64,000 nucleotides of DNA from positions 47,380 to 111,379 of the forward strand of contig JBILLQ010000003.1 of assembly GCA_044375975.1 (NCBI GenBank), given 5' to 3'. Both the position numbers and the translations under genes were made by a program. Below the pieces are notes generated by a model. That model saw only the letters and a list, made by a program, of their open reading frames with translations. It did no database searches and was not told the origin of the DNA. The DNA is from UBA5018 sp044375975. Lineage in GTDB: Bacteria > Cyanobacteriota > Cyanobacteriia > PCC-6307 > Cyanobiaceae. Shown here piece after piece: positions 51,324-60,631 of the stretch; positions within the stretch are counted from its first letter, which is position 1; each line of letters opens with the position of its first letter.

Positions 51324-53072
51324 GTGCTCCGCCTCGAACGCATCGGCAAGATCTATCCCACCGGAGAGGTGCTGCGGGACGTCACCTGGGAGGTAAAACC
51401 AGGGGATCGCGTCGGTTTGGTGGGCGTCAACGGTGCCGGCAAATCCACCCAGCTGCGCCTGATTGCCGGCTTGGAGGAGCCCAGCAGTGGCCAGGTAGTG
51501 ACCCAGGGGAACCCCCGCATCGCCTACCTGCAACAGGAGTTCGATGTCGACCCCAGCCGCAGCGTCCGCCAGGAACTGTTTCAAGCCTTTGGCGAGGCGG
51601 CGCTGGTACTAAATCGCCAACGAGAGGTGGAGGCGGAACTGGGGGGCGAAAAAGCCGCCAACGACCCGGAACACCTGGAGGTTCTGATCCACGAACTTGG
51701 AAGCCTGCATGAGCGCTTCGAGGCGCTGCATGGCTACGAGCTCGATGCCCGGATCGACAAACTACTGCCCAGCATTGGCTTCAGCGTGGAGGGGGCCGAA
51801 CAACTGGTGGCCGACTATTCCGGCGGCTGGCAGATGCGCATCGCCCTTGGCAAAATTCTGCTGCAAGATCCGGATTTATTGCTACTAGATGAGCCCACCA
51901 ACCACCTGGACCTCGAAACAATTCAATGGCTAGAAAATTACCTGATTGATCAGACTGCCGCCCTGGTAGTAATCAGCCATGACCGCACCTTTTTAGATAG
52001 GGTCTGCACCCAGATAGTCGAAACAGAGCGGGGTATTTCTCGCACCTATCTAGGCAACTATAGCCAACACCTGGAGCAAAAACTGCTAGAACGCGAGGCC
52101 AGCCAGGCCGCATTTGATCGCCAGCAGAAGGAATTATCCTCCCAACAAGCCTATATCGATCGCTTCCGGGCCAGCGCCACCCGATCCACCCAGGCCAAGA
52201 GCAGGGAGAAGCTACTGGATAAGGTGGAGCGGATCGAGGCACCCATTGAGAGCCTTACGGGACCAAAATTCCGCTTCCCAGAAGCGCCACGCTCCGGCCG
52301 CATCGTGGCCGAAATTGGCGATCTCAGCCACACCTATGGGGAAAAGATTCTATTTTTAGGCGCCAAACTAGAGGTGGAGCGAGGCGAAAGAATTGCCTTT
52401 GTTGGCCCAAATGGAGCCGGCAAATCCACCCTATTACGTCTGATTATGGGGATGGAGAAACCCGATGATGGCCATGCCACGATCGGCGAACACAACGTGG
52501 TAGCTGGCTACTTTGAGCAGAACCAAGCCGAAGCCCTAGATCTGGAAAAAACCGTTATCGACACGATATTTGAAACCGTTCCCGACTGGACCCAAACTCA
52601 GGTGCGCTCCCTGTTGGGCAGCTTCTGTTTCTCCAACGACAGCGTCTTTAAACAAGCGGGCAAACTCTCTGGAGGAGAGAAGGCCAGACTCGCCCTGGCT
52701 TTGATGCTGCTGCGACCCTGCAACCTGCTGTTGCTGGATGAGCCCACCAACCACTTGGACATTCCGGCCAAGCAGATGCTGGAAGATGCCTTGATCGAAT
52801 ACGAGGGGGCCGCGCTATTAGTAAGCCACGACCGCACCTTCATCGCCCGGGTAGCCAACCGCATCGTGGAACTGCGCGATGGCGAACTGGTGCTATATCG
52901 AGGCGACTACGCCTACTACCTGGCCAAGAAACAGGAGGAAGTAGACCAGGCCCTGGCCGCAGCCGCCCAGGTTGAGCGGCAGCAGAAGCAGGCCAGTACC
53001 AGGGCCAAAAACAACGAAAAGCTGGCTCAGAAACGCCAGGCCAAGTCCGAAGCTCGCCAAGCCAAGAGCTGA
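51324..53072 (+). CDS. ABC-F family ATPase (ribosome-associated type)
   Basis: 582 residues from a GTG. Two ABC domains are on one chain, without membrane helices: Walker A VGVNGAGKSTQLRL with Walker B LLLLDEPTNHLDLETI, and Walker A VGPNGAGKSTLLRL with signature LSGGEKARLALALML and Walker B LLLLDEPTNHLDI. The linker between them is the P-site-tRNA-interacting helical arm (about 235-330). A basic coiled-coil tail follows (KQEEVDQALAAAAQ, NEKLAQKRQAKSEARQAKS), as in Uup-like members. The likely role is relief of stalled translation. Confidence 0.92.
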   Translation: MLRLERIGKIYPTGEVLRDVTWEVKPGDRVGLVGVNGAGKSTQLRLIAGLEEPSSGQVVTQGNPRIAYLQQEFDVDPSRSVRQELFQAFGEAALVLNRQREVEAELGGEKAANDPEHLEVLIHELGSLHERFEALHGYELDARIDKLLPSIGFSVEGAEQLVADYSGGWQMRIALGKILLQDPDLLLLDEPTNHLDLETIQWLENYLIDQTAALVVISHDRTFLDRVCTQIVETERGISRTYLGNYSQHLEQKLLEREASQAAFDRQQKELSSQQAYIDRFRASATRSTQAKSREKLLDKVERIEAPIESLTGPKFRFPEAPRSGRIVAEIGDLSHTYGEKILFLGAKLEVERGERIAFVGPNGAGKSTLLRLIMGMEKPDDGHATIGEHNVVAGYFEQNQAEALDLEKTVIDTIFETVPDWTQTQVRSLLGSFCFSNDSVFKQAGKLSGGEKARLALALMLLRPCNLLLLDEPTNHLDIPAKQMLEDALIEYEGAALLVSHDRTFIARVANRIVELRDGELVLYRGDYAYYLAKKQEEVDQALAAAAQVERQQKQASTRAKNNEKLAQKRQAKSEARQAKS

Positions 53073-53435
53073 ACTCAAGCGGAGCTCGTCCAAGCAACGC
53101 AGCTGCACCCAAGCCAGAACTAAACTTGCTGCCAGCCAAGGCTGGGGTAGCGCTGCCACCCAGATGCCGCCAGCAACTTATCCAGCTGCCGCCAGCCAGC
53201 TCAGCTCCCAGGGCCCACTCCACTTACCGAGGGACCCCCAGATCAGACCAGCCAACCAGGTGGCGCCAGCCCGTCTCAGCCTGGAAAGTTGACGCCGCCA
53301 AAGCCGCTGGGCTCCAGCCCCTGCCACACAACTTCATAGTGGCCTAGGCATACCCACTCATTTTTGAGACCAAAGTGAAACAAACGGCGTCAGTGTGCAT
53401 AGGCTGACGTCACCATCCCCTAACGGAGCTCGGTC
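53073..53435. other. Gap with a leader hairpin
   Basis: The first ~200 bp is GC-rich, repeat-tinged (GCCGCCAGC copies) and non-coding. Near the following gene, CGTCAG (53388-53393) and CTGACG (53404-53409) form a small hairpin. A GGAG ribosome-binding site lies just before the ATG at 53436. Confidence 0.45.
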
Positions 53436-53672
53436 ATGTCAAGCGGCTTCCAACCGTTCAGCACCCCTTTCAACAGCGGTTCATTCCATAGCGGCGGCTT
53501 CAGCGGCGACTCCTTCGCCAGCGGCAGTGGCCTTAGCGAGGCCGGCACTGGCCACCAGAGCCACTCCACCAGCGACGCGATGGAAACTTATTTCAGCTGC
53601 ATCACCACCTGCTCCCTAGACGATGGGGAATGCGTGACACGCTGCGTCGAGGAGCTGCGCGAGCAGGCCTGA
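53436..53672 (+). CDS. Small protein with twin CX3C motif
   Basis: 78 residues. The N-terminal ~45 are Gly/Ser/Phe-rich with SGSFHSGGFSGDSF repeats. The C-terminal part is a compact amphipathic pair of helices holding CITTC and CVTRC (two CX3C motifs six residues apart) in METYFSCITTC-SLDDGECVTRCVEEL. Twin CX3C spacing could form a disulfide-locked hairpin or bind metal. A good ribosome-binding site (GGAG) precedes it. This short family is known from picocyanobacteria only as hypothetical, to my recollection. Confidence 0.65.
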   Translation: MSSGFQPFSTPFNSGSFHSGGFSGDSFASGSGLSEAGTGHQSHSTSDAMETYFSCITTCSLDDGECVTRCVEELREQA

Positions 53673-53802
53673 ATCCGCCAGACAGGGCAGCCCAAGCCAC
53701 GAAACCAACACGAAATCAGGGCAAGCGTTGCAACCGCTACGCAAGCCCTTGAAACAGTTTGTAGCATTGAGACTGATCAAAGCCCAATCGCGAAGTTCAG
53801 TC

Positions 53803-54030
53803 ATGTCCGAACCGCTAGCCCTCAGTCTCGGCCAAAAATTTGAGCTAGAGCGCATGAGCCGCGCCATCGACGCCACGGCCGACCTGCAAACCCTGCAGGG
53901 AATCGCCAAGCAACTACTGCAGGCCTGGCATAGCCAGAAAGCCGCAACCCAGTGGGTGATGCGCCAGCAACTCGATGCTCCATCACGGTTCGCATCCGGA
54001 TTTGGCCAGCAGTTTCCCAGCGAAGCCTGA
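53803..54030 (+). CDS. Small helical hypothetical protein
   Basis: 75 residues from the ATG at 53803. Two amphipathic helices (LGQKFELERMSRAIDATADLQTLQGIAKQLLQAW and SQKAATQWVMRQQL) without membrane or cofactor motifs. The helix design is typical of small picocyanobacterial proteins. Function unknown. Confidence 0.6.
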   Translation: MSEPLALSLGQKFELERMSRAIDATADLQTLQGIAKQLLQAWHSQKAATQWVMRQQLDAPSRFASGFGQQFPSEA

Positions 54031-54394
54031 TCCAGCATCGGACAAGTGCACCTCTATCTGGCACTTCAGCCACCTGTTTAGTTTCACACAAATCCGACAT
54101 CAGCCCATATCACCAATACAGCAGCCAAGCAGGCAAGTTCAAAACATTAGAATCCCTGTAAGCTCCACGAGCTTCACCGGGCAAAGATGGAACAGTCAGC
54201 TTCGTTGCCGTTATTGAGAAAATCAAATAAATTTTGAGCCAGAGAAAATCAGCCCCCACTTAAGTGATCAGTCAAAATCAATTCATCCGATTACGACGGC
54301 CACTGCGAATCGAACCACAACAAATCACATCACATTATTTACGCCAAGCCAGCACAACCCGCTCCAGCCAAGCTCACCAAACATAAAACACTTT

Positions 54395-54470
54395 TTTACA
54401 GCCAGAATGGGCATCCGGCTGTAAATTTTCAAGCAATTCCAAAAGGTTGCATGTCAAAAAATCGCAACCT
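54395..54470. terminator. Two hairpins in the AT-rich gap
   Basis: TTTACAGCC (54395-54403) pairs with GGCTGTAAA (54417-54425), with an inner ATG/CAT pairing, and is followed by TTTT. AGGTTGC (54444-54450) pairs with GCAACCT (54464-54470). The first looks like a bidirectional terminator; the second may be part of a small RNA. Confidence 0.5.
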
Positions 54471-54645
54471 ATTTAATCACTCTGAACCTTGCGCCACAAA
54501 TAGCTTGAGCTTATGTGAATTAAGGCCAAATGCGATAAGCCCATGCAAAGAAATGCATGGTCACGCCTTAGTTAGACGCTCGGAGAAGCTTTAAGATTGT
54601 GGATGTCCCAAGACTTCGTCAATCCCAAGCTAGTGCAAGCTTTAA

Positions 54646-54746
54646 GGAAGCTCTGAAAAATCCGATTCAAGGCCCATGGAGCCCTGATGCCGCAATGGCT
54701 ATTCAGCTGGCTGGAGCGACAAAATCGCCCCTGGTCAGAGCATCAC
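54646..54746. mobile_element. MITE-like element, second complete copy
   Basis: 101 bp from GGAAGCTCTGAAAAATCCGA to GGTCAGAGCATCAC, with imperfect inverted ends and TAA on both sides (54643-54645 and 54747-54749). The interior contains GGAGCCCTGATGCCGCAATGG and GGCTGGAGCGAC, shared with the 25486 copy. A 20-codon frame (MPQWLFSWLERQNRPWSEHH) could be the remains of a transposase start. Confidence 0.65.
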
Positions 54747-54831
54747 TAAGATTACACCAAATTCAAGCTTGTTCAAATTCTACGATTGTGCATGTTACAA
54801 GATTCCAAAATCTCTAAGCTTGTGACAAAAT

Positions 54832-56016
54832 TTAACCGCCCATTTGGGCTGGGGTAACCTCCAATTGCAGTCTGCGATTATCCCTTTCCACAGTAAGTAG
54901 CAGCGGACGGCCCACCCCTGCCCGCTCCACGGCAGCGACTAAATCTGCTGGGGTTTGCACCAATTGCCCGGCCGCCGAGACCACCACATCCCCCTGCCGC
55001 ATCCCTGCCCTAGCGGCTGGACCGTTCTGGACCAAAGAAACCACCCTTGCGCCAGCTCCAGTAGCTCCGCCTTCGGCCGCCTGCACAGTATCGAGAGCCA
55101 GGCCGATGAACGGATGACTGACCCGGCCAGAGGCGATCAATTGGGCTGATATCTCCCGCGCCCGGTTGATTGGGATGGCAAAGCCAAGGCCAGCTCCAGG
55201 CCCCGATCGCACCAGAGTATTGATGCCCACCACCTCGCCATTGGCATTGAGCAGGGGGCCGCCAGAATTTCCAGGGTTGATTGCCGCATCAGTCTGGATT
55301 AAATCCAGGCGCTTATCCATTATCCCCAGCTTGCTGGCATTGCGATTGAGGCTACTAATGATTCCCAGGGTCACGGTGTTATCAAGTCCGTAGGGATTGC
55401 CCACGGCAATTGCCCAGTCGCCCACGTGAACGGCATCGGAATTGCCCAGAACAGCCACGGGCCATGGGCCCGATCCCACCAGCCTCACCAGGGCCAAGTC
55501 GGTGATCCGATCGATGCCAACCACCCGAGCGGCCACCCGCCGGCCATCGGGCAGGCCCACCGTGACCCGCTCGCTCTTATCCACCACATGGGCGTTGGTG
55601 AGGATCAGGCCATCGGCCTGGAAAATCACGCCACTGCCCTGACCTCGCTCCGTGCGTTGGGAGGGGGGGGCCACTTGGGGCAGTGCAAAGAATTGACGGA
55701 ACAGGGGGTCCGCCAGCAGGCCCCGGGGCAGAGCTCCCACGGCAGCTCCCGGCGCCATCACCTTGCGCTCCGTATCGATGGTGACCACTGCAGGCCCAGC
55801 GCGACGAACCGCGACGGCCACAAACGACTGGCTGGAGAGGAGCCCCGCCTTGGCCGTCTGGGCCCGGCTAGGGGGGGAGGAGCCCAGCAGCAGCGCCCCG
55901 CCTAACAGGGATCCAGCAGCGGCCGCGAGGCTGCCGATCAAACTGGCGGCAAGCACCGCCCTGGGCAGTCGCAGCCGGGTAAAGAACCGAGACAGGACAG
56001 GGGCAGCGGTCACCAT
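54832..56016 (-). CDS. Deg/HtrA-family serine protease
   Basis: 394 residues from the ATG at 56016; a GTG 17 codons earlier is possible. It has a membrane or signal segment (LPRAVLAASLIGSLAAAAGSLLGGALLL) and then a trypsin-like protease with triad His in LTNAHVVD, Asp in DRITDLALVRL and Ser in INPGNSGGPL. One PDZ domain follows (GARVVSLVQNGPAARAGMRQGDVVVSAAGQ). It degrades or refolds damaged envelope/thylakoid proteins. It is one of several paralogues usual in cyanobacteria; HhoA, HhoB or HtrA cannot be told apart by eye. Confidence 0.92.
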   Translation of the reverse strand: MVTAAPVLSRFFTRLRLPRAVLAASLIGSLAAAAGSLLGGALLLGSSPPSRAQTAKAGLLSSQSFVAVAVRRAGPAVVTIDTERKVMAPGAAVGALPRGLLADPLFRQFFALPQVAPPSQRTERGQGSGVIFQADGLILTNAHVVDKSERVTVGLPDGRRVAARVVGIDRITDLALVRLVGSGPWPVAVLGNSDAVHVGDWAIAVGNPYGLDNTVTLGIISSLNRNASKLGIMDKRLDLIQTDAAINPGNSGGPLLNANGEVVGINTLVRSGPGAGLGFAIPINRAREISAQLIASGRVSHPFIGLALDTVQAAEGGATGAGARVVSLVQNGPAARAGMRQGDVVVSAAGQLVQTPADLVAAVERAGVGRPLLLTVERDNRRLQLEVTPAQMGG

Positions 56017-56126
56017 GACACCGAATCCCTGGAAAGCAGTCTCTAAACCGTAGTCAGACCCAGGCACTAGGGGCGGGCATTCGCCCCGGGAACGGCCGTA
56101 AGCTGAATAAAGTTTTCTTACAAGAG

Positions 56127-56294
56127 ATGGACACCAGTCGCCTGCTGCTGGCTTTTCTCGCCTTTGGCGCAGCCTGTACCACTCTCTGGGCCTGGCTGTT
56201 GGCTAGCGCCGCAGATCAACCGCAAAGCTCTTCAGCGGAGCAGCAGCGTGCCCCCCTGGCTTCGCCGCCAAGGCCCGAGGGGAGCAGGTCATGA
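56127..56294 (+). CDS. Small single-helix membrane protein
   Basis: 55 residues, ATG at 56127 with an AAGAG ribosome-binding site. One membrane helix (LLLAFLAFGAACTTLWAWLLA) is followed by a polar Ser/Gln/Pro tail. It stands 10 nt before the DUF2973-like gene, which also begins with a membrane helix, so the two are probably co-expressed. Function unknown. Confidence 0.55.
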   Translation: MDTSRLLLAFLAFGAACTTLWAWLLASAADQPQSSSAEQQRAPLASPPRPEGSRS

Positions 56295-56304
56295 TGGTTC
56301 TACC

Positions 56305-56610
56305 ATGGACAGTGGCCAGAATCCACTGCCCGGCGGCCTGGTCATGAACGCCCTGCTCTCCCAGATCTTTCCGCTGATCTACGGGCTGTGCTCTTTACTG
56401 CTGCTCTGGCAGGCCTTTCAGGTGATGCGCCGCGGCTTCTCGGCCGTGCCCAGGCCCGGAGATGTGATCGCCGGGGACCGCACCGGACGCCCCACCATTC
56501 ATCCCGAACTGCTCGATGCCGAAGGTCGCATCACCAAGGAAAACCTGCTCACGGTGCGCTTCAGCGACCAAGCCAACGACCAGCAGGCTCAGGAGCCGCC
56601 CGCTGAATAG
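56305..56610 (+). CDS. DUF2973-like membrane protein
   Basis: 101 residues from the ATG at 56305, or 88 from the ATG at 56344. One helix (ALLSQIFPLIYGLCSLLLLWQAFQVM) is followed by a cytoplasmic segment with GRPTIHPELLDAEGRITKENLLTVRF. That matches the T-HPELLD--G ---E-LL-VRF pattern of DUF2973, a small cyanobacterial family. Function unknown. Confidence 0.6.
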   Translation: MDSGQNPLPGGLVMNALLSQIFPLIYGLCSLLLLWQAFQVMRRGFSAVPRPGDVIAGDRTGRPTIHPELLDAEGRITKENLLTVRFSDQANDQQAQEPPAE

Positions 56611-56627
56611 GCTCGCTGGTGTGACTC

Positions 56628-57050
56628 GTGAGATTGCAGGTGGAACAAAGGCCAGAACAGCGTGCGGTCGATCAGCGCACCAGGATTGTGGCCGCGGTCC
56701 TGCGCACGCTCAAACTGCCCCCCCGCTTTCGCCTCAAGCTGGTGAAGGAAGATCCGGTGCGCCTGGAGCTGAGCCTCACCCCCGCCTACGGCAAGGCGCC
56801 GATCCTGGTGGGCCTGGTGGAATCCCAGGATCTGGTGGCACGCCGCGATCGAGAGGGCCGCATCCCTCGCGATCTGCCGGGCACCTGGGATTGGACGGTG
56901 CGCCACGGCAAGGTGAGCACCGGCGGCTGGAATCCCTTTCTGAAAGAAGCCCTGCAGACGATTTTTGAAACGGGTCTGCCGGCGATCCTTTACGAAGAGA
57001 CCACCGGTGAGGACTACCACCCCGTGGACGGCATGCGCCACGTGCGCTGA
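56628..57050 (+). CDS. Conserved hypothetical cyanobacterial protein
   Basis: 140 residues from a GTG. No domain recognised. It looks globular, with alternating strands and helices (RTRIVAAVLRTLKLPPRFRLKLVKEDPVRLELSLTP, then PAILYEETTGEDYHP). It is preceded on the same strand by the DUF2973-like gene (17 nt) and followed by hrpB (41 nt), so an operon is plausible. Confidence 0.6.
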   Translation: MRLQVEQRPEQRAVDQRTRIVAAVLRTLKLPPRFRLKLVKEDPVRLELSLTPAYGKAPILVGLVESQDLVARRDREGRIPRDLPGTWDWTVRHGKVSTGGWNPFLKEALQTIFETGLPAILYEETTGEDYHPVDGMRHVR

Positions 57051-57091
57051 GGTCCCTGAGCTAATGACCCTGCACTGATTTCCCTGCACTG

Positions 57092-59716
57092 ATGGCTCCC
57101 CTGCCGAGACCGCGGCAGCCACTGCCCATCGACAGCCTGCTGGCAGCCATCGGCGACGCCCTGGCCCCGCCAGGAGCCACCCTGGTTTTGCACGCCCCGC
57201 CGGGAGCTGGCAAGACCAGCCGCGTGCCCCTCTGGCTGCTGGAAAGCCTTGAGCCAGGCGGCAAGGGTCAAATCTGGATGCTGGAGCCGCGCCGCATCGC
57301 CGCCAAATCGGCGGCGATGCGGCTAGCTGCGGAACTGAACGAACCAGTGGGCCAGCGGGTGGGCTACAGCGTGAGGCTGGAATCGCGCGGCTCCAGCGCC
57401 ACCCGCATCGAGGTGCTCACCACCGGCGTGTTTTTAAGGCGCTTGCAGGCGGACCCAGCGCTGGAGGGGGTGCGCTACCTGCTCTTCGATGAATTCCACG
57501 AGCGGGGCGCCGATACCGACCTGGCCCTGGCCCTGGTGCGCCAAGCTCGCTGTCTGCTGGCACCAGATCTGCGCATCGCCCTGATGTCGGCCACCCTGGC
57601 GGCCGCCCCCCTGGCCGCGGCCATCGAGGGAGCCCAGGTGCTCAGCAGCCAGGGGCGCAGCCATGCCGTGGCCATCAGCCACCAACCGGCGAGACCCATG
57701 GAGCGGCTGGAGCACCAGGTGCTGCGAGCCCTGGAGAGCCACTGGCTGGATCAGCGCGGTGCCGCCGGAGACACCGCCCTGGTGTTCCTGCCGGGCCAGC
57801 GGGAGATCCAGGCCTGTCTAAAGACCATTCAAGACACCAGCTGGGGTGGCTCGATCGAATCCACCCCCCTGCATGGAAACCTGCCGCTGGCGGCCCAGGG
57901 CCGGGCGATCAGCCCAGCCACCAGTCCGGCCGGCAAGGTGGTCCTGGCCACCAACCTGGCCGAGAGTTCGCTGACGATTGCCGGGGTAAACCTGGTGATC
58001 GACAGCGGCTTGACTCGCCGCAGCCGCTTCGATCCAACCACCGGCATGGCCGCTCTGGTGACCCTGCCCGCCAGCCAGGCCAGCGCCGACCAACGGGCCG
58101 GCCGGGCCGGACGCCTGGCACCTGGTCGCTGTATTCGCCTCTGGAGCCCGGCAGAGCAGCAACGCCGCCCCGGCTTTGATCCACCGGAACTACTGGAGGC
58201 GGATCCACTGCCGCTAGCACTACAGCTGGCCCAATGGGGGGATCCGCTTGGCGAGCAACTGGATTGGCTTGATCCGCCACCAAAGCGGGCCCTGGAGGAA
58301 GCCAGGCAGCTGCTCCTGCAACTAGGTGCCCTTAACGCCGAGGGGACACTGCTGCCCCACGGCCGTCAACTGGCCCAGCTTGGTCTGCACCCACGCCTGG
58401 GTCACCTGCTCCTACTCGCCCACGACCAGGGGCAATTGGAGCTGGGCTGTGAACTGGCCGCCCTGCTGAGCGAGCGAGATCCCCTGGAGAGCGAGCAGCT
58501 TGGCTGCGATCTGCTGCGGCGTCTGGATTGGCTGCGGGGCGACGGCCCAGACCGCAGACGCCAGAATTATCAACAAATAAAGGAGCAGCTGCGACGCCAG
58601 GTGCTGGCCAGTGCCCGCTTTGGTGGCGAATCTGATCCGGGCGCCAGGGCGGTCGATGGCGCCAGGGCCGACAGAGGGGCCGATGCTTCGCCTAACCAGC
58701 GGCACCAAAGCGAAGGGCTGCTGGCCGCGCTGCTGGTCGCCCAGGCCTATCCGGAGCGGTTGGCCCTGAATCGCGACGGCCAGGCCGGTCGGTTCTTGAT
58801 GCGCAGCGGCCGCGGCGCCAAGCTTCACCCCAGCGATCCCCTAGCCCACTGCGAAGCGCTGGCGGTGGCCAGCGCCGATGGCCAGGCAACTGAGGCCAGG
58901 ATTCAGCTGGCCCTGGCCCTGGGGCGCAGCGCTGTGCTGGAGCTGGCGGCAGCGGCAACAATCAGTCGCGAACGGCTGGCCAGCTGGGATAGCGCCGCCG
59001 GCCGGGTGCGCCGAGAAGAGCTGCTGCGGCTCGATGCACTGGTGCTGGAGCGGCGGGGTTGGAGTGGCCCTGCTCAGCCAGGGGATCAGGAGGCTGTGCA
59101 GGCGGCCCTGCTGGCTGGCCTGCGGGAACGGGGCCTGGCGGTGCTGCCCTGGACGCCGGAACGCCGCCAGCTCCAAGGCCGCCTGCAGCTGGCCCACCGT
59201 CAACTGGGAGCTCCCTGGCCTGCAAGTCAGTCCAAGGATCTGTTGCAGACGCTGAACCAGTGGTTGGCTCCCCATCTGGAGGGAATCGGCAGCCTTGATG
59301 AGTTGCAGCGCCTGGATCTGGACGAGGCCCTCTGGCGCCAGGCCCCCTGGGAGCAGCGACGGGAGCTGGATCGGTTGCTGCCGAGCCGGCTGAGCGTGCC
59401 ATCGGGCCGCCAAGTGCACCTGGACTACGGCGGCGAGCGGCCGGTGCTGGCGGTGAAACTGCAGGAAATGTTCGGCCTGCGGCACACCCCCACCCTGCTG
59501 GATGGCCAGCTGGCGGTGACCGTGCACCTGCTCACCCCCGCTGGTCAACCGGCAGCCATCACCCAGGATCTGGGCGGCTTCTGGGATCACGGCTACGCCC
59601 AGGTACGCCGGGAACTGCGGGGGCGCTATCCAAAACACCCCTGGCCCGAAGATCCTCGCCAGGCAGTCGCCACAGCCTTCACCAAGGCCCGCCTGGCGCG
59701 GCAGGCACAAACGTAG
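57092..59716 (+). CDS. hrpB: ATP-dependent helicase HrpB
   Basis: 874 residues, close to the family norm. DExH-type RNA helicase-like protein: motif I VLHAPPGAGKTSRVPLWLL, motif II LLFDEFHERGADTDLAL (DEFH), motif III LMSATLA, motif V TNLAESSLTIAGV and motif VI QRAGRAGR. The HA2/HrpB C-terminal domain follows, ending in YPKHPWPEDPRQAVAT, the signature HrpB tail. The biological role in cyanobacteria is unclear. Confidence 0.93.
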   Translation: MAPLPRPRQPLPIDSLLAAIGDALAPPGATLVLHAPPGAGKTSRVPLWLLESLEPGGKGQIWMLEPRRIAAKSAAMRLAAELNEPVGQRVGYSVRLESRGSSATRIEVLTTGVFLRRLQADPALEGVRYLLFDEFHERGADTDLALALVRQARCLLAPDLRIALMSATLAAAPLAAAIEGAQVLSSQGRSHAVAISHQPARPMERLEHQVLRALESHWLDQRGAAGDTALVFLPGQREIQACLKTIQDTSWGGSIESTPLHGNLPLAAQGRAISPATSPAGKVVLATNLAESSLTIAGVNLVIDSGLTRRSRFDPTTGMAALVTLPASQASADQRAGRAGRLAPGRCIRLWSPAEQQRRPGFDPPELLEADPLPLALQLAQWGDPLGEQLDWLDPPPKRALEEARQLLLQLGALNAEGTLLPHGRQLAQLGLHPRLGHLLLLAHDQGQLELGCELAALLSERDPLESEQLGCDLLRRLDWLRGDGPDRRRQNYQQIKEQLRRQVLASARFGGESDPGARAVDGARADRGADASPNQRHQSEGLLAALLVAQAYPERLALNRDGQAGRFLMRSGRGAKLHPSDPLAHCEALAVASADGQATEARIQLALALGRSAVLELAAAATISRERLASWDSAAGRVRREELLRLDALVLERRGWSGPAQPGDQEAVQAALLAGLRERGLAVLPWTPERRQLQGRLQLAHRQLGAPWPASQSKDLLQTLNQWLAPHLEGIGSLDELQRLDLDEALWRQAPWEQRRELDRLLPSRLSVPSGRQVHLDYGGERPVLAVKLQEMFGLRHTPTLLDGQLAVTVHLLTPAGQPAAITQDLGGFWDHGYAQVRRELRGRYPKHPWPEDPRQAVATAFTKARLARQAQT

Positions 59717-59734
59717 AACCAATCCAAAAACCGC

Positions 59735-60631
59735 TCATCCCTGCAGTTCTGCTTGCATGTCGCCGAGCAAATAGCCAAAACCAAAATGGATCAGGCCCTC
59801 AACAATCCCCTCGCATCCCTGGGCCCTGGCCAGATAAGTGTGGGGCAAATCCGGTAATCGCATCTGCAGCGCCGGTTCTGCATTACCCACCATCACTCCC
59901 GCCAAGCCAGTTTGAAACATGGCCAAATCATTGAGGGTGTCACCGGCGGTCACCACCCGGTGCCGGTCCAGCTGCAACCAATCCAGTAGGGCCAGCAATG
60001 TGGAGCCCTTGTTAACTCCAGCCGGCAATACATCGAAATAGCGATCGTCAGAGATCAAACAGTCAACCCCGTGAGCCTCTATGCGAGCGATCAGAGCCGA
60101 GTCAAATGACTCGGGATCATAGGAAAAGGCCAGTCGCCGATCCACGCTGATCGGCTGGGGTGATAACCCAGGCACATCCACTAGTAGCTGGCTCAGCAAT
60201 TCCGACTTGCCGGCCCAACGGGCCTCAATTGGCTCCATGGCTGGCGGCACCAGCGCCAAACTGACCCCGCAGGCCACCGTGCAGCCCACATCGCCGATCA
60301 CCAGATGGGGAGCCGCCAGTCCATGGCTGGCATCCGTCGCCAGCACCCGGGCCACAGATTGCAGGTCGCGACCGGTGCAGAACACATGTAAAACCCGCTG
60401 CCGCTCCCTTGCCAGCCAGGCATAGAAGCGCCGTCGCCAGGCCAGCGAGCCCCCCAGCAGGGTGCCGTCGAGATCGGTCACCAACACCAGCTGGGGATCC
60501 TGGGGCAGCGGGGCCCCCAGGTGCTGTTCCAACTGCTGGCGTGAGACGGGCGACAGCACAGGGTGAAACCTTGAAAACAACAGATCAAAAGCCAAAGTCA
60601 AAGCCGCAGCCGCAGCCGCAGCCAAAGCCAC
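59735..60631 (-). CDS. HAD-IIB phosphatase, sucrose-phosphate-phosphatase-like
   Basis: 298 residues; the first ~45 are an Ala-rich run produced by GCCGCA repeats plus a spacer, so the real start is probably nearer LEQHLGAPL. The catalytic motif is VLVTDLDGTLLGG. Motif II is VFCTGRDLQSV and the cap domain follows. Motif III lysine is in GVNKGSTLLALLDWL, and motif IV is TAGDTLNDLAMFQTGLAGVMVGNA. Relatives dephosphorylate sucrose-, mannosylfructose- or glucosyl-glycerol-type phosphates, consistent with compatible-solute synthesis, but the substrate cannot be fixed by eye. Confidence 0.8.
   Translation of the reverse strand: MALAAAAAAALTLAFDLLFSRFHPVLSPVSRQQLEQHLGAPLPQDPQLVLVTDLDGTLLGGSLAWRRRFYAWLARERQRVLHVFCTGRDLQSVARVLATDASHGLAAPHLVIGDVGCTVACGVSLALVPPAMEPIEARWAGKSELLSQLLVDVPGLSPQPISVDRRLAFSYDPESFDSALIARIEAHGVDCLISDDRYFDVLPAGVNKGSTLLALLDWLQLDRHRVVTAGDTLNDLAMFQTGLAGVMVGNAEPALQMRLPDLPHTYLARAQGCEGIVEGLIHFGFGYLLGDMQAELQG

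Larger units (their letters stand above)
54031..54831. other. 800-bp AT-rich non-coding region
   Basis: No convincing gene. It holds two hairpins (54395-54425 and 54444-54470), a MITE-like element (54646-54746), and a ~43-bp diverged direct repeat flanking that element: GATTGTGGATGT-type at about 54594-54634 and GATTGTGCATGT-type at about 54782-54823. The composition is AT-rich compared with both flanks. Confidence 0.6.

Noticed and set aside
52893..53159. Membrane-protein-like frame on the minus strand
   Set aside because: It is antisense to the charged C-terminal tail of the ABC-F gene; the Leu-rich content is a complement effect.
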